Below the pieces are notes generated by a model that saw only the letters and a program-made list of their open reading frames with translations, had not been told where the DNA came from and did not search any database. The translations under genes and the position numbers were made by a program. 7,084 nucleotides of DNA from Methanosarcinales archaeon (GTDB lineage: Archaea > Halobacteriota > Methanosarcinia > Methanosarcinales > Methanosarcinaceae), in contig JAAXQB010000162.1 of the NCBI GenBank assembly GCA_012329085.1, positions 1-7,084 on the forward strand, written 5' to 3'. The first letter of the stretch is position 1. Each line of letters opens with the position of its first letter. Of this stretch, positions 5,048 to 7,084 are shown piece by piece.

Positions 5048-5944
5048 TCATTGAAACAATTCATGCAAATTAAATTTGTGCGGTCCTAAAGTTCCACCAA
5101 AGTTTCCTGCTGTAATCTTTTTAACACCGGGCACAGTTATAGCCGCTTTTATCCCTTCAGCCGTCGCCTTTTTAATTGCATCTGCGTCTATTCCATTAAT
5201 TACAAGTTCATACACAGCATTTACATCCTCTGGAATTTCAGTTCCTTCTACTTTATCCTTTATTGATGGGCAAAATTTTTCATTTGCAGTTGCTTTTAAG
5301 AATTTATATTTATTAGCTCCAACTTTTGAACCACTCGCGACAATTCCCCCAGGGAATGGTGTGATTGTGCCTTCGAGTTCTTCTATTCTTTCTACTGCAA
5401 TTTTTGCTGCCATAAGACCTGACATTTGACTGTCTGCAAGAATAAAGAAATTTCCACCTGCTATTCCTTCTACTGCTCCAATTGAATGTTCTACAATAAA
5501 ATCTCCCTCCATCATCGGAATTGCATATGCTTTTCTGCCTGCAACTGATACTTCTGATTCCATTCCATCTGCAAAGAATTTAAGTTTGAATCCAACCTCC
5601 ATCTGTTTTTCCGCATCCGGTAATCCATTAAATACCGCTGTAGTGGGTGCGGTTAATACACATTGCCCTAATCGTGCAAGAAGTTGCTCTTCAAGTGCTT
5701 TATATCCAAATGCACAAATTTGTATATATACTCCCGGTCTGCCATCAGGTGTTTCATCACTGCTTACAAACTTCTCAATTCCCGCTTCTGCTGGGCACAT
5801 AATAACAGATGTTCCAAATCCTGTTGCTTCTTTTGCTGCGACTTCTGCCCAATATTTATCTACGGCAGTGATTAAAACTCTTGCAATTTTAATTGGAAAT
5901 GCTTCTGCAAATGTATCTTCTATTTCTATATTATTAAGTTTCAT
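5048..5944 (-). CDS. ftr: Formylmethanofuran--tetrahydromethanopterin N-formyltransferase
   Basis: Transfers the formyl group from formylmethanofuran to tetrahydromethanopterin (or tetrahydrosarcinapterin), EC 2.3.1.101, the second step of CO2 reduction to methane and reversible in methyl oxidation; cytosolic, known as a homo-oligomer. The 298-residue product matches the family's usual length, and conserved blocks run throughout: IEDTFAEAF (8-16), TGFGTSVIMCPAEAGIE (41-57), ETPDGRPGV (64-72), GQCVLTAPTTAVF (93-105), EGDFIVE (146-152), IAGGNFFILADSQ (161-173), ITPFPGGIVASGSKVG (194-209), and a C-terminal GNFGGTLGPHKFNLHELF (281-297 region). The ATG at 5942-5944 has AAGGA on the minus strand 9-10 bases upstream and a TATA box further out. 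The gene stands alone, convergent with the ATPase and with its own terminator-like hairpin. Its codon use is visibly richer in G and C than the ATPase, as expected of a highly expressed core gene. It argues against methyl-reducing lineages that lost this branch. Confidence 0.98.
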   Translation of the reverse strand: MKLNNIEIEDTFAEAFPIKIARVLITAVDKYWAEVAAKEATGFGTSVIMCPAEAGIEKFVSSDETPDGRPGVYIQICAFGYKALEEQLLARLGQCVLTAPTTAVFNGLPDAEKQMEVGFKLKFFADGMESEVSVAGRKAYAIPMMEGDFIVEHSIGAVEGIAGGNFFILADSQMSGLMAAKIAVERIEELEGTITPFPGGIVASGSKVGANKYKFLKATANEKFCPSIKDKVEGTEIPEDVNAVYELVINGIDADAIKKATAEGIKAAITVPGVKKITAGNFGGTLGPHKFNLHELFQ

Positions 5945-5951
5945 ATTATTA

Positions 5952-5992
5952 TATCCTTGTATAGTGATTGTTTAAATTATCATTTATATAAG
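5952..5992 (-). promoter_or_regulatory. ftr promoter and Shine-Dalgarno
   Basis: On the minus strand CTTATATAAATG (5981-5992) is a good archaeal TATA box. A transcript starting about 25 bases on, near 5960, would have a leader of 15-20 bases holding AAGGA (about 5954-5958) as the ribosome binding site before the ATG ending at 5942. Spacing of all three parts is coherent. Confidence 0.6.
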
Positions 5993-6097
5993 CTACACCA
6001 CATACATTAATAATACGATTTTAATTCTATATAACTATTGTGTCTTATTTTTTTATCTGATTTGTTTCACAATTCAATATTTATTTTCATCTTGATA

Positions 6098-6197
6098 TGC
6101 ACAAGTAAAAAATAGGTAATATCGAATTTTATAGTAAAATTATCCCATCTTTAAATTTTATTATAAAGCACGAAAAAATAAATTTTTTACTTATGCA
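6098..6197. repeat. 100-bp segment bounded by inverted repeats
   Basis: TGCACAAGTAAAAAAT (6098-6113) and ATTTTTTACTTATGCA (6182-6197) are complementary at 15 of 16 positions, with 68 bases between. Inside is a second perfect hairpin, AATTTTA-TAG-TAAAATT (6125-6141). There is no coding frame. The arrangement fits a small non-autonomous inverted-repeat element or a structured RNA. No target-site duplication is evident. The dispersed element copy at 6204 starts 6 bases after its right end. Confidence 0.55.
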
Positions 6198-6203
6198 CAC
6201 AAT

Positions 6204-6222
6204 TTTACAAATTATATACAAT
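6204..6222 (+). repeat. Dispersed AT-rich element, copy 6
   Basis: TTTACAAATTATATACAAT, preceded by TGCACACAAT, parallels the copy at 180, which is preceded by TGCACAAT. The shared upstream bases extend the similarity beyond the TATA-like core. The AATGTTC end is not present. A still weaker match, TTTACCAAGTGTATGCTAAA, occurs at 6397-6416. Confidence 0.4.
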
Positions 6223-6513
6223 ACAAAAATTAGTGTAATTCTATGTCTTAAATAAAAAAATCCTTTGGCTTTTAGATTTATCATCCATTTAAATTCAAAA
6301 TATTGATTTCATATGTTTAAACGATTTAAAATCACATCACCCCATGCATATGATTTGTCTTGCAATATATCAAAGTCAATCTAAACACATATAATTTTAC
6401 CAAGTGTATGCTAAATTAAAATTTTGTCATGCATTTTAATCACTTTGCAATTAAAATTCTATAAAAATTTAATACATAGCATTAATCATCAATAAAAAAT
6501 ACAATAATTCAGA
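6223..6513. other. AT-rich spacer downstream of pdxT
   Basis: No credible reading frame, tRNA or other RNA gene is visible on either strand. It must contain the 3' end of the pdxT transcript; the T-run read on the minus strand near 6493-6498, about 16-20 bases past the pdxT stop, is the best candidate, without a hairpin. Otherwise the stretch is low-complexity A/T. Confidence 0.4.
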
Positions 6514-7084
6514 TTATATTTTACTTAAAAAATATTCATGAATTCTACAATCCTCTGTAAGCTCAGGATGAAATGCCAATCCGATAACACCATTTTCCTC
6601 TACCGCTACGACCGTATTGTTAATAGTTGCTAAAACTTTAACTCCCATGCCACATTTAACGATAGCTGGTGCACGAATAAATATCGAATTAAAGGGTGTA
6701 TCTAAAAAAGAAATATCAAGTTCGATTTCAAATGAATTTTTTTGCCTTCCAAAATGATTTCTATTAACTTCAACATCAATCAAATTAAGCAAATATTCAC
6801 TTTCTATCTCACTTTTTTTTGAAGCCAATATAAGCCCTGCACAAGTACATAGAATTGGAATCTTTCCTTTTAACCCCATAATCTCTTCCGTAATTCCCTT
6901 TTCTTTTAAAAAGCGACCAATTGTAGTACTTTCTCCGCCTGTAAGCACAATGGCATCGCAACTATTCACAATGCCACTACAATTAATTTCAATTATTTCA
7001 ATATCTTTTTTAAGATTAAAACTTGCTTTTTTCAAAGCATTAATATGTTCAGATACGGCGCCCTGTATTCCAATTACGCCAACG
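6514..7084 (-). CDS. pdxT: Pyridoxal 5'-phosphate synthase glutaminase subunit, 5' end outside window
   Basis: Glutaminase partner of PdxS (EC 3.5.1.2 activity within EC 4.3.3.6). It hydrolyses glutamine and channels ammonia to PdxS, which builds PLP from ribose 5-phosphate and glyceraldehyde 3-phosphate; cytosolic PdxS12-PdxT12 complex in characterised relatives. The frame is open to the window edge and reads VGVIGIQGAVSEHINALKK at its start, so only about 2-4 N-terminal residues are missing; a TTG further in, at 7033-7035, is not the start. About 189 residues are present, normal for the family. Class I glutaminase features are intact: GGEST, the nucleophile elbow LCTCAGLI with the second cysteine catalytic, the NHFGRQ motif, and FHPELTED with the catalytic His and Glu. 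The promoter and any neighbouring pdxS would lie to the right, outside the window. The stop is followed only by an A/T-rich spacer. Confidence 0.96.
   Translation of the reverse strand, partial: VGVIGIQGAVSEHINALKKASFNLKKDIEIIEINCSGIVNSCDAIVLTGGESTTIGRFLKEKGITEEIMGLKGKIPILCTCAGLILASKKSEIESEYLLNLIDVEVNRNHFGRQKNSFEIELDISFLDTPFNSIFIRAPAIVKCGMGVKVLATINNTVVAVEENGVIGLAFHPELTEDCRIHEYFLSKI

Noticed and set aside
5076..5975. Three open frames on the + strand across ftr
   Set aside because: Shadows of the strongly conserved ftr on the opposite strand.

Overview
The window looks like chromosomal DNA from an AT-rich methanogenic (or closely related) euryarchaeon. The strongest evidence is a complete ftr gene, formylmethanofuran:tetrahydromethanopterin formyltransferase of the C1 pathway. 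Archaeal-type TATA boxes and a double-ACT aspartate kinase next to an ArsR-like regulator agree with this. The regulator and kinase recall Methanosarcinales/Methanomicrobia proteins, but that is an impression from memory, not a search. Coding density is low (about two thirds), and the spacers hold many palindromic repeats and at least one decayed gene. This suggests a genome shaped by repeat expansion and gene erosion, as in some host-associated archaea. That lifestyle reading is inference.

Layout, left to right. Positions 1-470: spacer with short palindromic repeats (core GCAAACGCTC plus TTCGTTCCGAA), a long A/T hairpin, two copies of a dispersed AT-rich element, and the promoter of the first gene. 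474-992 (+): two-HTH transcriptional regulator. 1032-2429 (+): aspartate kinase, 39 nt downstream and probably cotranscribed. 2456-2680: three exact-period 75-bp tandem repeats, each made of three small hairpins. 2758-3120 (-): a decayed protein gene readable only across three frames. 3148-3252: more palindromes of the same family in inverted orientation, plus another dispersed element. 3501-3550: two operator-like 18-bp dyads at the start of an AAA/DUF4143 ATPase (3532-4842, +). 4843-5047: short convergent spacer with a hairpin for each flanking gene. 5048-5944 (-): ftr with its TATA box and Shine-Dalgarno. 5945-6513: AT-rich spacer with a 100-bp segment bounded by inverted repeats. 6514-7084 (-): pdxT, lacking only its first few codons.

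The metabolic genes are housekeeping: aspartate-family amino acid synthesis, C1 reduction or oxidation, and PLP synthesis. The regulator next to the kinase suggests local control of the aspartate pathway. The ATPase is accessory-like and appears to carry its own operator pair. The most interesting content is non-coding: a palindrome family whose hairpins share a TTC/GAA three-base loop, a 33-nt element recurring on one strand in the spacers, and the paired operator spaced about three helical turns apart.
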